A DNA stretch of 64,000 nucleotides, taken from the NCBI RefSeq assembly GCF_019049625.1, contig NZ_JAFMOY010000129.1, positions 124,001 through 188,000 of the forward strand. The letters are read 5' to 3'. This document shows positions 32,812 to 43,800 of this stretch, in pieces; within the stretch, counting starts at the first letter, position 1, and each line of letters opens with the position of its first letter. Position numbers and translations under genes: made by a program. Below the pieces are notes generated by a model. That model did not search any database, was not told the origin of the DNA, and saw only the letters and a list, made by a program, of their open reading frames with translations. Source of the DNA: Rahnella ecdela (GTDB lineage: Bacteria; Pseudomonadota; Gammaproteobacteria; Enterobacterales; Enterobacteriaceae).

Positions 32812-33076
32812 TACGCTGTTAAAAACAATTGCTCACCTGCAGAGAAACTGAGGTTGGTCGTTTAGAAAGTAAAAAAATACGTTCACGACGACATTTTCCG
32901 GTCTTTTATGACTTTTTATCGGAAAGCTACCTCATTAAAAGTAGCACCACAAAACACACCAGGTTAATAAATGGTTAAATTCGCTCCAATGTTGAGAGCT
33001 GAATCGAGATCATCAGATAAAGGGGAATTGAAGGGCTACACTCACCCGTAATGCACAATTTCGGCATATTCATTAG

Positions 33077-33682
<606 letters not shown>

Positions 33683-34152
33683 ATCCGGCTCATTATGAAC
33701 CGACCTCAGCCCCTTTTCTGTGCCTGAGGTCAGAAGAACACTCTTTCTGACCTCATCCTTATTTATCTTTCCAAACCATCCCGGCATTTTCGTAAAAACT
33801 CGCCCTTTTCCGGCTCACAACTCCCTCGGTTATCGCAGCATTCGCTGTTAATTTTCTTAACAAGCACCACAAACACGTCACAGAAACATTTCAACGGTGT
33901 GATTCACTGCAAAAATAAGCACAAATAGTCAAATTCACTCAATCTATTGATTTTACGAAAAATTAACATAAAAAGCTTACTTTTCATTCGATTTTTATTC
34001 TTTTTAGTTATTAAAAATACACATAGGACGCACATAGAAAACGAAATAACTATTAGCAAACTATTAATGTTTACAGTTATTAGATGTATACTCATTTCCG
34101 TGGTGTGAAGCACCGGAAAATGAAAACATAAAAAATCGACGAGGTTAAAATC
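33683..34152. other. argR-yhcN intergenic region
   Basis: 470 bp. It begins with the three-armed repeat, then becomes AT-rich (about 33900-34090). A good -10 TATACT at 34087-34092 probably serves the first yhcN copy; its -35 is weak. No protein-coding ORF with a ribosome binding site is seen. Confidence 0.55.
33702..33755 (+). other. Three-armed (mutually exclusive) hairpin set after argR
   Basis: Arm 1 GACCTCAG (33702-33709) pairs perfectly with CTGAGGTC (33724-33731). The latter is part of arm 2, TGAGGTCAGAA (33725-33735), which also pairs perfectly over 11 bp with arm 3, TTCTGACCTCA (33745-33755). The two hairpins cannot coexist. Only TCCTTATTT follows, so neither is a classical terminator. 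Confidence 0.7.
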
Positions 34153-34416
34153 ATGAAAGTTAAAACTACAATCGCAACATTAAGCATTCTGTCTGCTCTG
34201 TCATTTGGCGTTTTTGCAGCACAACCTGTAACACAGGAACAAGCTTCAAATCTGCAACCAACCGGTATGATCAGCGTGAGCGGCGTTGCCGGCGCACCTT
34301 CTGATATCCGCCAGGCACTGTCTGACAAAGCCGATGCCAAAGGCGCTAAAGCATTCCGTGTTATCGAAGTTCGTCAGGAAGGTAACTACCACGCGACCGC
34401 TGAAATTTACCAGTAA
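34153..34416 (+). CDS. yhcN: YhcN/BhsA-family periplasmic stress protein (copy 1)
   Basis: 87 aa. Signal peptide 1-22 (ALSFGVFAA cleavage) followed by one YdgH/BhsA/McbA (DUF1471) domain with the typical GMISVSGVAGAPSDIRQALSD start and YHATAEIYQ end. GAGG precedes ATG. In E. coli yhcN follows argR and affects acid and peroxide tolerance and biofilm. A second copy follows 199 bp downstream. Confidence 0.92.
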   Translation: MKVKTTIATLSILSALSFGVFAAQPVTQEQASNLQPTGMISVSGVAGAPSDIRQALSDKADAKGAKAFRVIEVRQEGNYHATAEIYQ

Positions 34417-34615
34417 TTTCAGGTAATTGAAGCGAAGGGGCCTGAATGACTCGGGCCCGCGCCATGCGCATTAAGACGGATTTGTCACTGCATCATCAGC
34501 GTTCCCGTAGGCTTTACGCACTCCCGAACCCGATACACAGTTCTGATGAATCCAGACCTCAATCGACGTTGCTCTCGAAACCATCTAACAACGTCAGTGA
34601 ATTCAGGAAGTTATC

Positions 34616-34879
34616 ATGAAAATCATTACTACTATTGCCGCCCTTAGCCTGTTATCAGCTGTTTCTTTCGGTGCATCAGCCGCTCAGCTGGTGACTAATC
34701 AGCAGGCAGAAAATTTACAGCCTATGGGAACAATCAGCGTTAGCGGCGTCGATGGTGTTCCGACCGATATCCACCAGCAACTGTCTGATAAAGCCGACAG
34801 CAAAGGTGCTAAATCTTTCCGCGTGATAGAAGCCCATAACGACGGCGCTTATCACGCCACTGCAGAAATCTACCAGTAA
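34616..34879 (+). CDS. YhcN/BhsA-family periplasmic stress protein (copy 2)
   Basis: 87 aa, the same length as copy 1 and similar throughout (TISVSGVDGVPTDIHQQLSD; YHATAEIYQ), with signal peptide 1-22 ending SAA. AGGA precedes ATG. A tandem duplicate of yhcN that has diverged mainly around residues 25-35 and 70-78. The 199-bp spacer holds a short GGGCC/GGCCC inverted repeat but no clear terminator. Confidence 0.9.
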   Translation: MKIITTIAALSLLSAVSFGASAAQLVTNQQAENLQPMGTISVSGVDGVPTDIHQQLSDKADSKGAKSFRVIEAHNDGAYHATAEIYQ

Positions 34880-34984
34880 GATTTCTGAGTAAGTCCGAGT
34901 AACAAAGCCACTGTTTAAGTATTTTTTAAATTAGCGTTACCGGGTTTCAACAGCCACTGTTCTGAGAAAGACAGCGAAAATATA

Positions 34985-35104
34985 TGCGCTGTTGAGGCTG
35001 GAAGGAGAGCTGACACTGCCACTGCCTTGCTCTCCGGCTAACGATACCCTCGTCGTCCTGTCCGACGACACCCTTTGGCCCTCTATTTTGGAGGGCTTTT
35101 TTTT
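34985..35104 (+). ncRNA. Candidate structured small RNA with own terminator
   Basis: Three hairpins in a row: GGAGAGC/GCTCTCC (35004-35035), TCGTCG/CGACGA (35050-35068) and GCCCTC/GAGGGC (35078-35098), the last followed by eight T. A -10-like TATATG at 34979-34984 would start a transcript of about 110 nt. No ORF is present. It could instead be the structured 3' end of the yhcN transcript. I do not recognise it as a named sRNA. Confidence 0.45.
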
Positions 35105-35136
35105 GCCTCAGACAGTCTTCCCTGCAGGAAAAAGGC

Positions 35137-35162
35137 AAAAAAAAGCACAGCCGGAGCTGTGC
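35137..35162 (-). terminator. mpl terminator
   Basis: GCACAG/CTGTGC stem (35145-35162) with loop CTCCGG, followed by eight T residues on the minus strand, just after the mpl stop. Confidence 0.9.
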
Positions 35163-35184
35163 CTGTATCCATCAATTTACGGTC

Positions 35185-36570
35185 TTACAGCGGTTGCCCC
35201 GCTTGCGCTTTGGCTGCCAGTGCCGCCAGCAGTTTGCCGTGAATGCCACCAAAACCACCGTTGCTCATCACCAGAATATGGTCGCCCGGCCCAGAAGCCT
35301 TAATGACCATATCCACCAGCGAATCCACATCGGCGCTCCAGTGTGCAGGCTGAATACAATGTTCAGCCACTTCTGCCACCTGCCACGGAATATGCTGTGG
35401 CTGTAACAGGAAGACTTCATCAGCACGACCCAGTGACGGCGCCAGCTCATTCTTACTCATCCCCATTTTCATGGTATTTGAGCGAGGTTCGAGTACCGCA
35501 AGAATGCGCGCAGTCCCGCCAACTTTACTGCGTAAAGCAGAAAGCGTGGCCAGAATGGCTGTCGGATGGTGAGCAAAATCGTCGTATACGCTGACACCGT
35601 TTTCAACACCACGAAGCTCCAGACGACGACGCGCATTGATAAATTCACCCAGCGCTTTGCAGGCATCTTCCGGTTTAACGCCAACATGACGGGCCGCGGC
35701 AATCGCCATCAGACCATTATGCATGTTGTGTTCACCCACCAGATTCCAGTTGACCTGGCCGACAACTTCGCCGTGCAGATACACCTCGAAAGCGCTGGCA
35801 TCTGGCGTCAGTTTTTTCGCATCCCATGCACAATTTTCAGTTTCACCGGCGTACTCCTGCTCACTCCAGCAGCCCATCGCCATCACCTGTTTCAGTGGTG
35901 TGTCGTGTTCTGGCAGGATGATTTTGCCTTTGCCCGGCACCAGACGCACCAGATGGTGGAACTGTTTCTGAATCGCCCTGAGGTCGTCGAAGATATCAGC
36001 GTGATCGAACTCGAGATTATTGAGTACCAGAGTACGCGGGCTGTAATGAACGAATTTGGATCGTTTATCAAAGAAGGCACAGTCGTATTCATCGGCTTCC
36101 AGCACCATAAATGGACTATTACCCAGACGTGCAGACACCTCGAAATTGCCCGGTACGCCACCAATCACATAGCCAGGTTCATAACCACAGGCTTCGAGGA
36201 TCCACGTGACCATTCCCGCCGTCGTGGTTTTGCCGTGCGTTCCCGCCACAGCAATAACCCAGCGTCCCGGAAGAACGTGATCGTGCAGCCATTGTGGCCC
36301 TGAAACGTAAGGGATCCCCTGTTCCAGCACGGCCTCTACGCACGGGTTACCACGCGTCATCGCGTTACCGATAATCACCAGATCAGGCTGTGGATCGAGC
36401 TGTGCAGGATCGTAGCCCTGGATCAGGTCGATCCCCTGATTTTCCAGAAGCGTACTCATCGGTGGATAAACGTTGTCGTCCGAACCGGTGACCTGATGCC
36501 CCTGAGCACGTGCCAGCATCGCCAGCCCGCCCATAAACGTGCCGCAAATCCCAAGAATATGAATGCGCAT
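35185..36570 (-). CDS. mpl: UDP-MurNAc:L-Ala-gamma-D-Glu-meso-DAP ligase (murein recycling)
   Basis: 461 aa Mur-ligase family. It attaches recovered murein tripeptide to UDP-MurNAc, returning it to peptidoglycan synthesis. ATP loop GTHGKTTTAGM, metal/acyl-phosphate region LEADEYDCAFFDKRSKF (17 residues) and C-terminal domain from about 310 (YDDFAHHPTA). Divergent from fbp as in E. coli. Confidence 0.97.
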   Translation of the reverse strand: MRIHILGICGTFMGGLAMLARAQGHQVTGSDDNVYPPMSTLLENQGIDLIQGYDPAQLDPQPDLVIIGNAMTRGNPCVEAVLEQGIPYVSGPQWLHDHVLPGRWVIAVAGTHGKTTTAGMVTWILEACGYEPGYVIGGVPGNFEVSARLGNSPFMVLEADEYDCAFFDKRSKFVHYSPRTLVLNNLEFDHADIFDDLRAIQKQFHHLVRLVPGKGKIILPEHDTPLKQVMAMGCWSEQEYAGETENCAWDAKKLTPDASAFEVYLHGEVVGQVNWNLVGEHNMHNGLMAIAAARHVGVKPEDACKALGEFINARRRLELRGVENGVSVYDDFAHHPTAILATLSALRSKVGGTARILAVLEPRSNTMKMGMSKNELAPSLGRADEVFLLQPQHIPWQVAEVAEHCIQPAHWSADVDSLVDMVIKASGPGDHILVMSNGGFGGIHGKLLAALAAKAQAGQPL

Positions 36571-36737
36571 ATATTTTCCATTGATGCCTTTAAGTCAGCC
36601 GCTATTCTACCGCTCAGATTCCTCCAGAAGAAATGGATTTGCCTATGATTCGTCCATATATTTGGGCTAAACTGCCTTCGCTCTTGTGAAAGTTTTATTA
36701 ACGTACCGTTATCTATCCTCGATTCAGGGAAAGTGTC

Positions 36738-37742
36738 ATGAAAACGTTAGGCGAATTTATTGTTGAAAAGCAGCAGGATTTTCCACATGCAACTGGTGAA
36801 CTGACAGCGTTGCTTTCAGCAATAAAACTCGGCGCCAAAATCATTCACCGCGACATCAATAAAGCGGGTCTGGTTGATATTCTGGGCACCAGTGGTGCAG
36901 AGAACGTGCAGGGTGAAGTGCAGATGAAACTCGATCTGTACGCAAATGAAAAACTAAAAGCAGCCATGAAGGCGCGCGGTGAAATTGCCGGTATTGCTTC
37001 AGAAGAAGAAGACGAGATTGTTATTTTCGAGGGCGAACGCGCTGAAAATGCAAAATACGTGATTTTGATGGATCCGCTTGATGGCTCCTCCAACATCGAC
37101 GTTAACGTCTCCGTCGGCACCATCTTCTCAATTTACCGTCGTACCACCCCGCTGGGTCAGTCTGTTACTGAAGCTGATTTCCTGCAACCGGGGAATCGTC
37201 AGGTTGCCGCAGGTTACGTCGTGTATGGTTCTTCTACCATGCTGGTGTACACCACAGGTGCTGGCGTTCATGCCTTTACTTACGATCCTTCTCTCGGTGT
37301 ATTCTGCCTCTCTCACGAAAAAGTCTGTTTCCCTAAAAAGGGCAACATGTACTCGATCAACGAAGGTAACTACATCAAGTTCCCTCTTGGCGTTAAAAAA
37401 TACATCAAGTATTGCCAGGAACAAGATGAAGCCACGCAACGCCCTTACACTTCACGTTATATCGGGTCGCTGGTCGCAGACTTCCACCGTAACCTGCTGA
37501 AAGGCGGCATTTATATTTACCCAAGCACCGCCAGCCATCCGAACGGAAAACTGCGTTTGCTGTATGAATGCAACCCGATAGCTTTCCTTGCGGAGCAAGC
37601 GGGCGGTAAAGCCAGTGACGGGAAAAATCGTATTCTGGATATCATTCCGCAGAAACTGCATGAACGTGCGCCATTCTTTGTGGGTAACAGCTCAATGGTG
37701 GAAGATGCAGAACGCTTTATCGCTGAGTTCCCGGATGACTAA
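36738..37742 (+). CDS. fbp: Fructose-1,6-bisphosphatase class I
   Basis: 334 aa gluconeogenic enzyme. The metal-binding motif is [17 protein letters not shown], with acidic ligands at EEEDEIV upstream and [14 protein letters not shown] near the C-terminus; the sugar-phosphate site is in [15 protein letters not shown]. Divergent from mpl. In E. coli the ytfQRT-yjfF galactofuranose uptake genes lie between fbp and ppa; here a chemoreceptor gene occupies that place. Confidence 0.98.
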   Translation: MKTLGEFIVEKQQDFPHATGELTALLSAIKLGAKIIHRDINKAGLVDILGTSGAENVQGEVQMKLDLYANEKLKAAMKARGEIAGIASEEEDEIVIFEGERAENAKYVILMDPLDGSSNIDVNVSVGTIFSIYRRTTPLGQSVTEADFLQPGNRQVAAGYVVYGSSTMLVYTTGAGVHAFTYDPSLGVFCLSHEKVCFPKKGNMYSINEGNYIKFPLGVKKYIKYCQEQDEATQRPYTSRYIGSLVADFHRNLLKGGIYIYPSTASHPNGKLRLLYECNPIAFLAEQAGGKASDGKNRILDIIPQKLHERAPFFVGNSSMVEDAERFIAEFPDD

Positions 37743-37830
37743 TCAAACTTGCCTCAAAAAAATCATCAAAGAATGAACGTGATACCTCTGTAACTTAGCA
37801 TTATTCCTTATACAAACGATCGAACGTAAA

Positions 37831-37855
37831 AAGGTGGCTTCTCAGCCACCTTTTC
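37831..37855. terminator. Terminator between convergent fbp and chemoreceptor
   Basis: AAGGTGGCT/AGCCACCTT stem with a short loop, a TTTCTTT tail on the plus strand and TTTTTA on the minus strand. Confidence 0.9.
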
Positions 37856-37879
37856 TTTATTTAGCTCTGCATTCAGTAA

Positions 37880-39451
37880 TCAGAACTGGCCAGCACGATT
37901 GAGTTTAAATACCGCCATGCTTTCCGCCAGCAACTGAGCCTGTTCTTCCAGAGAACGCGTGGCCGCCGTCGCTTGCTCCACCAGTGCCGCATTCTGCTGC
38001 GCCACCTGATCCATCTGCGTAATCGCCACGTTCACCTGTTCGATGCCGTGAGTCTGCTCGGTAGTAGCGATAGAAATTTCGCGCATCAGGCTGGTCACTC
38101 GCGTCACTTCACTGGAAATTTCCAGCATCGTATCAGCGGCTGATTTCACCATATCCGAGCCTTCAGAAACGCGGCTTTCAGAATCGACGATCAGTTCTTT
38201 GATTTCTTTGGCAGATTGCGCACTGCGTTGCGCCAGACTGCGCACTTCGCCGGCTACCACCGCAAAACCGCGCCCCTGCTCCCCGGCTCGCGCTGCTTCG
38301 ACGGCGGCATTCAGCGCCAGAATATTGGTCTGGAATGCGATACCGTCGATAACAGTAATGATGTCGCCAATGCGTTTCGAGCTGTCGGTGATACCCTGCA
38401 TTTTATCCATGACCTGATGGACAACTTCGCTGCCCTTACCGGCAATAACCGATACGCTTTGCGCCAGCTGATTTGCCTGTTCGGAGTTCGCGGCATTCAT
38501 ACGCACGGTCGATGTCAGCTGTTCCATACTCGCAGCGGTTTCCTCCAGCGACGCGGCCGATTCTTCCGTCCGCTGTGCCAGATGCACGTTACCGGCAGCC
38601 AGCTCGCGGGAACCGACATCAATCTGATTTCCGGCATCACGCACGCGCCCTACCGACTCGACCAGCGAGTCCTGCATTTGTTTCATCGCTTTCAGCAAAC
38701 GGCCCATCTCATTATTACGGGAATCATCAATTTCATGAGTCAGGTCGCCTTTGGCGATATATTCCAGCTGTGCAATCGAGAAACTCAGCGGATGCATGAT
38801 GATTTTCTGCAAGGCAAACCATGCCAGCACAGCAATTATCAGCGCGATAATGAACGCCGCCACAATCACTGTCAGCTGGATGCGTGCGTTGGTGCGCGCC
38901 TGTTCGATGCGCTTGCTGGTGTTATCGACCGCGTAAGCACGAAAATCCGCCAGCGCTTTGTCATAAGCATTGCTGTAAGGCGTGATTTTGTTTTCCAGCA
39001 CATCGTAATACCCGTCTGCACTTTGCGCCTGAAGCGCGGCCAGAAGCGGGACTAAGCCGTTCGCTTTATAGGCGTCATAGGTTTTCTTCACGACGTCGGA
39101 TAAATCTCTGCCCTGCCGGGTTTCATCCTGAATACTGACGAATTTCGCCAGATCGTTATCAGCCTGTTTGATATAACCGGCAATGCGGTCGGTCGTTGTT
39201 TTGGCATCATCCATCATGCCGATTTCCAGCTGACGCACAGCCACACCGCTGGCGACACGCGTGCGGAGCGAGAAGCTGTAACTGTCGGCCAGCGAACCGA
39301 GTTCATCGCCCTGAAGCTGATTAATCTTTTGCAGGGAAGTGGCACTTTGCCTGATAGCGTTGGCACCCAGCACGCTAACCAGCAGTAAAATCAACGTCAT
39401 AACCACCAGCAAACCGATCAGACCGGCTTTTACGCTCAACTTATTCAACAT
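37880..39451 (-). CDS. Methyl-accepting chemotaxis protein, 4HB (Tsr/Tar-like) type
   Basis: 523 aa. Membrane helix 1 (about 10-32), a periplasmic domain of about 155 residues that looks like the four-helix-bundle sensor, membrane helix 2 (about 193-213), HAMP (214-266) and a long signalling coiled coil. The invariant hairpin tip is [20 protein letters not shown] with [19 protein letters not shown]. It ends FKLNRAGQF and lacks the C-terminal NWETF-type CheR tether, so it probably relies on other receptors for methylation. A sigma-28-like promoter lies upstream. Ligand unknown. Confidence 0.94.
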   Translation of the reverse strand: MLNKLSVKAGLIGLLVVMTLILLLVSVLGANAIRQSATSLQKINQLQGDELGSLADSYSFSLRTRVASGVAVRQLEIGMMDDAKTTTDRIAGYIKQADNDLAKFVSIQDETRQGRDLSDVVKKTYDAYKANGLVPLLAALQAQSADGYYDVLENKITPYSNAYDKALADFRAYAVDNTSKRIEQARTNARIQLTVIVAAFIIALIIAVLAWFALQKIIMHPLSFSIAQLEYIAKGDLTHEIDDSRNNEMGRLLKAMKQMQDSLVESVGRVRDAGNQIDVGSRELAAGNVHLAQRTEESAASLEETAASMEQLTSTVRMNAANSEQANQLAQSVSVIAGKGSEVVHQVMDKMQGITDSSKRIGDIITVIDGIAFQTNILALNAAVEAARAGEQGRGFAVVAGEVRSLAQRSAQSAKEIKELIVDSESRVSEGSDMVKSAADTMLEISSEVTRVTSLMREISIATTEQTHGIEQVNVAITQMDQVAQQNAALVEQATAATRSLEEQAQLLAESMAVFKLNRAGQF

Positions 39452-39537
39452 ACGATGTTATCCAGCCATTCAGGTGAAAAGAGATACTTCCGGTGAGGTA
39501 GGGATCAGGTGATTCCTGATTTTTTGTTTGAATATTG

Positions 39538-39564
39538 TTATCGGCAACGGACTGAATATCTTGA
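39538..39564 (-). promoter_or_regulatory. Sigma-28 (FliA) promoter of the chemoreceptor
   Basis: A perfect GCCGATAA -10 (39538-39545) lies exactly 11 bp from TCAAGATA (39557-39564), which matches 5 of 8 bases of the -35 TAAAGTTT. The start is about 80 nt upstream of the ATG. Places the receptor in the flagellar class 3 regulon. Confidence 0.72.
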
Positions 39565-39721
39565 TAAGAAAAGCAAAAACAGGCAGTTACACGGTAAAGT
39601 ATCGGATGAGTAAATTTTACTGCCAGCGCAGGGGATTTTGTCGCACTCTGGCAGCAGGTCGTGCCGAAAAATGCGCTAAGAGGTTCTGACGAAAAGGGCG
39701 GGAATTCGCGGGAGAGTTGGC

Positions 39722-39727
39722 TATAAT
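39722..39727 (+). promoter_or_regulatory. ppa promoter -10 element
   Basis: A perfect TATAAT 40 bp before the ppa ATG. No good -35 is seen at 16-18 bp, where the sequence is GC-rich. Confidence 0.6.
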
Positions 39728-39767
39728 GTGCGGCACTCTATTCCTGGTTCAACGAAGGAAACCAACC

Positions 39768-40298
39768 ATGAGCTTACTGAATGTCCCGGCGGGCAAAGAA
39801 CTGCCAGAAGATATCTATGTCGTTATCGAAATCCCTGCAAACGCAGATCCAATCAAGTACGAAGTGGATAAAGATACCGGCGCGCTGTTTGTAGACCGTT
39901 TCATGTCTACAGCGATGTTCTATCCGTGCAACTACGGTTACATCAACCACACTCTGTCTCTTGATGGCGACCCGGTTGACGTTCTGGTGCCAACTCCATA
40001 CCCGTTGCAGCCAGGTTCTGTGATCCGCTGCCGCCCTGTCGGTATGCTGAAAATGACCGACGAAGCTGGTGAAGATGCGAAACTGGTTGCTGTTCCGCAC
40101 ACCAAACTGAGCAAAGAATACGATCACATCAAAGATGTGAACGACCTGCCAGAACTGCTGCGCGGCCAGATCACCCACTTCTTTGAGCAATACAAAGCGC
40201 TGGAAAAAGGCAAATGGGTAAAAGTTGACGGTTGGGCTGACGCTGCTGCAGCAAAAGCTGAAATCGTGACGTCTTTCGAACGCGCTAAAAACAAATAA
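39768..40298 (+). CDS. ppa: Inorganic pyrophosphatase
   Basis: 176 aa from ATG 39768 ([15 protein letters not shown]), the E. coli length; AAGGAAACC lies just upstream, whereas the in-frame ATG at 39717 overlaps the promoter. It hydrolyses pyrophosphate with Mg. The metal-binding signature [10 protein letters not shown] and the later [12 protein letters not shown] aspartates are present. Cytoplasmic and essential in E. coli. Confidence 0.98.
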   Translation: MSLLNVPAGKELPEDIYVVIEIPANADPIKYEVDKDTGALFVDRFMSTAMFYPCNYGYINHTLSLDGDPVDVLVPTPYPLQPGSVIRCRPVGMLKMTDEAGEDAKLVAVPHTKLSKEYDHIKDVNDLPELLRGQITHFFEQYKALEKGKWVKVDGWADAAAAKAEIVTSFERAKNK

Positions 40299-40333
40299 GT
40301 TTTCAGCCTTTTGAATGACTGCCGTTTGAATGA

Positions 40334-40367
40334 AAAAAAACACCGCCAGATGGCGGTGTTTTTTTAT
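40334..40367. terminator. Bidirectional terminator between ppa and ytfP
   Basis: AACACCGCCA/TGGCGGTGTT stem (40339-40360) with A-run and T-run on opposite sides; ends ppa and the tamAB-ytfP operon. Confidence 0.92.
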
Positions 40368-40416
40368 GTATTAAGCGTTGTCAGACAACGATTATTTTTA
40401 GACGACCTTGCTCAGA

Positions 40417-40770
40417 TTACTCACTGACCGCTTCGTTACGCCTCACCCAGTCTCCACCTTCTATTCTCGGCACACCGTCCAGTGAGCGAATGTAGAGGTA
40501 AATCCAGGCGCTGCCATAAGGTGTCGAAATCAGCTCACGACGGTAATCCTTGGTGTTACTTTTCAGCTCATCCAACTCAGCCAGAATTGACGAGGTAATG
40601 CGGTAAACTTCGCAATAGACTTTGCCTTCCCCTGGAATAACAGCAGGATAGTGGCCCAGATTATACAGGGCATAGCCTTCCAGCTCATGGTCACCCAACC
40701 ATTGAGCATTCGTCATCCAGTGACTGTTGCCTTGCTTGCGTCGCAGACTACCGTAAACAATTATTCGCAT
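40417..40770 (-). CDS. ytfP: Gamma-glutamylcyclotransferase-fold protein YtfP
   Basis: 117 aa from ATG 40770 (MRIIVYGSLRRKQGNSHWM); the reading from 40812 overlaps the tamB stop and has no homology support. It has the AIG2/GGCT fold with the YGSLR substrate loop and a conserved glutamate in GKVYCEVYRI. Third gene of the tamA-tamB-ytfP run. Its in vivo substrate is not settled. Confidence 0.93.
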   Translation of the reverse strand: MRIIVYGSLRRKQGNSHWMTNAQWLGDHELEGYALYNLGHYPAVIPGEGKVYCEVYRITSSILAELDELKSNTKDYRRELISTPYGSAWIYLYIRSLDGVPRIEGGDWVRRNEAVSE

Positions 40771-40801
40771 GTTTATATTCGTATAGTAAAAGTCACATGA
40801 A

Positions 40802-43800
40802 TTAAAACTCAAACTGATAGAGCAAATCCAATGCCTGATCGATGCCCGATACGGCTTGCAGGTAAAGCTTTGGCATCAACCTGTAGCGCAGGGTCAGAGT
40901 CGCCAGCGAGTCGAATATCCCGACACCATATTTCACCTGTAATCCCGGTAAAACATAACCACTGACAACAACCTGAGAACTGTCTCCCACGCCCTGAGTA
41001 TCCAGCGCCAGATTGCTGACACCGAATGCCTCGCCGATTTTACCCACAAGTTTACCACTTTGCGCAACCCCTAACCCGATAAGAGCTGAGGTCATTGCGC
41101 CACTGTCGCCACCAGAATTGTCTAATCCTTGCCCGCGAAGCAGGTAGGACAAGGCTTCCTGCTGCGACATTGCCGGATCTGAGAATATTTCAAGTTTCGG
41201 GGCATCGGCCTCACCGGTCACTCTCAAACCCGCCACCACGTCATTTTCTGTCGCTTCCGGGTTACGGATCGCCTCCAGATTCAGTAACGGCTGATCGGCC
41301 GGTCCTGAGAACAACAGCTGTCCTTTACGGACAATCAAATCCTGACCGTAAGCGTGGAAACGCCCGGACGGAATATTAATTTGTCCGTTCAGCCCAAGAC
41401 CACGGCTGTCCTGCGCCACTTTCAGTGCACCTTCAAGACGCGCTTTCAGACCGAATGCATCGAGGCGTACATCTTTCCCAATGTTCACCATCAGATTGCT
41501 GTTGATCGGAATAGACGCTGACTTTGGCGCAATCGGCTGACGCTGATCGTTGAGCATCACTTCATCGGAAGAAACCCCGACCGCGCTTTCCGGTAACTCC
41601 TGTACCGTAATGCGCGCCCACGGAATATCAACGGTTCCGTTGAGCGAGAACAACTGCGGTGTGGCATCAAACACTAAATCCGGTGAAACGTCCAGACGCA
41701 CCATCGGTGGCACCGATACCCGCACTTTGTTGCCGCGGGCTGCAATGCGCGCGCGCCACGCATTAAGTTCACTCCAGTCGGCATTACCGTTCAGTTCCAG
41801 CTGCCCCTGCGCGGTTTTAATCACCCCTTCCATGATGGATGACATGCCGTTGAAATTAATACCGATATTGGCGTCCGTAATATCAAATGGCATAAACTGC
41901 GCGTCGAAATCGACACCGGTCAGCGCCAGCTTGCCGAACACCAGCGGCTTCTGCGCGTTACCACCGAGGCGAAGATTGGCATTCAGAATACCCGACGCTT
42001 TTTCGCCGTCCATCAGCGCCGGTTGCAACAACGCCATTGAGATACGGGTGATATTCACGTTACCGCTGAGATTACGTTTGCCCTGCGGATCGGCAATCTG
42101 AATGCTGCCATCCAGCTGACCGTTGTTGGTTATCCTGATTAACCAGTCGAGGTTTGCACGGCCATTGTTCAGCCCGGCACTCAGATTCAACGTATCGAAG
42201 GCGACAGGCAACGGACTGCCCTGCACCAGTTGCTGAACTTTCACGCCTTTGCCCACCAGCGAAATGCTCGCCTGCGGCAGACCGCCTTCGGCTTTCCAGC
42301 TCACATCGGCTTTCCCGCTGAAAACACCGCTCAGCTGAGTATCATCGGTCAGGAAAGGTTTGATCATCGCCAGATCAAAGCGGTTGAGCACGATGCTCGC
42401 CTGCCCGCTGGCACCGGCATTAATGGGCTTCGGCACACACAAATCCGCGTTCGGGTTTTGCCAGCAGTGCGGGCCGACGGTGATGCGTTGTTCTTTATTG
42501 AAATAATCCAGCGCAATGGAACGGTTCAGACGCCATTGCCCGACCGGCGTATCAAACAAGGTATTGGTGACACTGCCTTTCCACTCTTCGGTCGCACGGT
42601 CAAAACTGCCGCTCAGCGCCAGACGACCAGACACCGGTTTGCCGTCCACTTTCAGCGTCAGCTGATGCTGTTTCTCATTGCCTTTAGCATCAAGATTGAT
42701 ATCGGTGATATCCAGCGCATCCTGTTTAAGCTGCTGGACACGCACGGCAAGATTGCCCTGGATTTGATCAGTCGAACTGACATCGCCTTTAATATCCACA
42801 CGACGCACGGTCAGTGCCTGCCATTTCAGGCCGGTTGCGGTCAGATCCGCCAGCAGTTTCGGTGCCTTGAGGTCGCCGCGCAGTTGCAACATCCCTTTCA
42901 CCACGCCGCCCAGCCCCGGCAATGCGCCGTCCAGATGTGGTGCATCCACTTTGGCGTCAAGGTTCCAGGCGTCGCCAAGCGATCCCTTCACATCCAGATT
43001 ATTACGGCCAAGTTCAAGGTGCAGTTGCGGAATATCCCACTGACCGTAGCTGTTTCCGCGCACATTGCCCTGGGCCCTGACGGCGTTTTGCTTCACGTTA
43101 CCGGTCAGATCCAGCACCGGCACCTGCATCTGCCATGTGCCGCCGTAGAGACTTCCGCGCGTGGTGATCTTGCCCTGCAATTTTGCCGGCCAGTCCGGAT
43201 ACTGCTTTGCAGTATTAATACCGGTCAGCTTCAGTTCGCTGTTCCAGCTGATGGCTTTACTCCAATCCACCACGCCGGTCAGATCGGTATTACCTTCCAG
43301 CGCAGCCAGACGAAGCAACGTCAGTTTAAACTGTTCCGCGTTGCCTTTACCGTCGAGCGTCAGTGTGGCGGGTGGGATCTGATCGCCTTTAAAATCTGAA
43401 CGCAGTGAAAGCGCATAATCGGTCGCTTTACCGCTTAAATTAAGTTTGAACCCTTTAACCTGATATTGCGGCGTACCGGTCAGCGGCCATTGCAATGCGT
43501 CACTGGACAGTTTCAGATCCAGCGGCAATCCGGCTTCTGCCAGCTGAGTTTCCAGCGCCAGTTGCGCACGAACCGGACCGGAAAGATTCAGGCCGACATC
43601 CAGTTTGTCGCGTAATCCGCCACCCACTTTCAGTTTGATCTTCTCGCCCTTCACCGGATCGATATTCACCGTGGTGTTAATCGTCAGATTCACTGGCCAG
43701 TTTTGATTGAGCGTCGCCAGCCCCGTGCCGTCCACGGATCCCTGAGCAGAACGTACCATCAGTTTATCCAGCTTAACCTGCTGATTTTGCGTGCTGGCTT

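Larger units (their letters stand above)
34880..35184. other. Intergenic region between yhcN copy 2 and mpl
   Basis: 305 bp at the junction of the two conserved gene blocks. It contains the candidate structured RNA (34985-35104) and the mpl terminator (35137-35162). The first 100 bp show no recognisable gene. Confidence 0.6.
39452..39767. other. Divergent control region, chemoreceptor / ppa
   Basis: 316 bp. It holds the sigma-28-like promoter on the left (39538-39564) and the ppa -10 on the right (39722-39727). The middle, about 39570-39700, shows no further structure I can name. Confidence 0.6.

Noticed and set aside
34417-34615. Small RNA or third gene between the yhcN copies
   Set aside because: Only a short GGGCC/GGCCC repeat without a U-tract and no ORF with a ribosome binding site; insufficient evidence.
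42230-43399. 389-codon open frame on the plus strand opposite tamB
   Set aside because: A reading-frame shadow. tamB on the minus strand has clear homology and normal length; the antisense product shows no domain or ribosome binding site.
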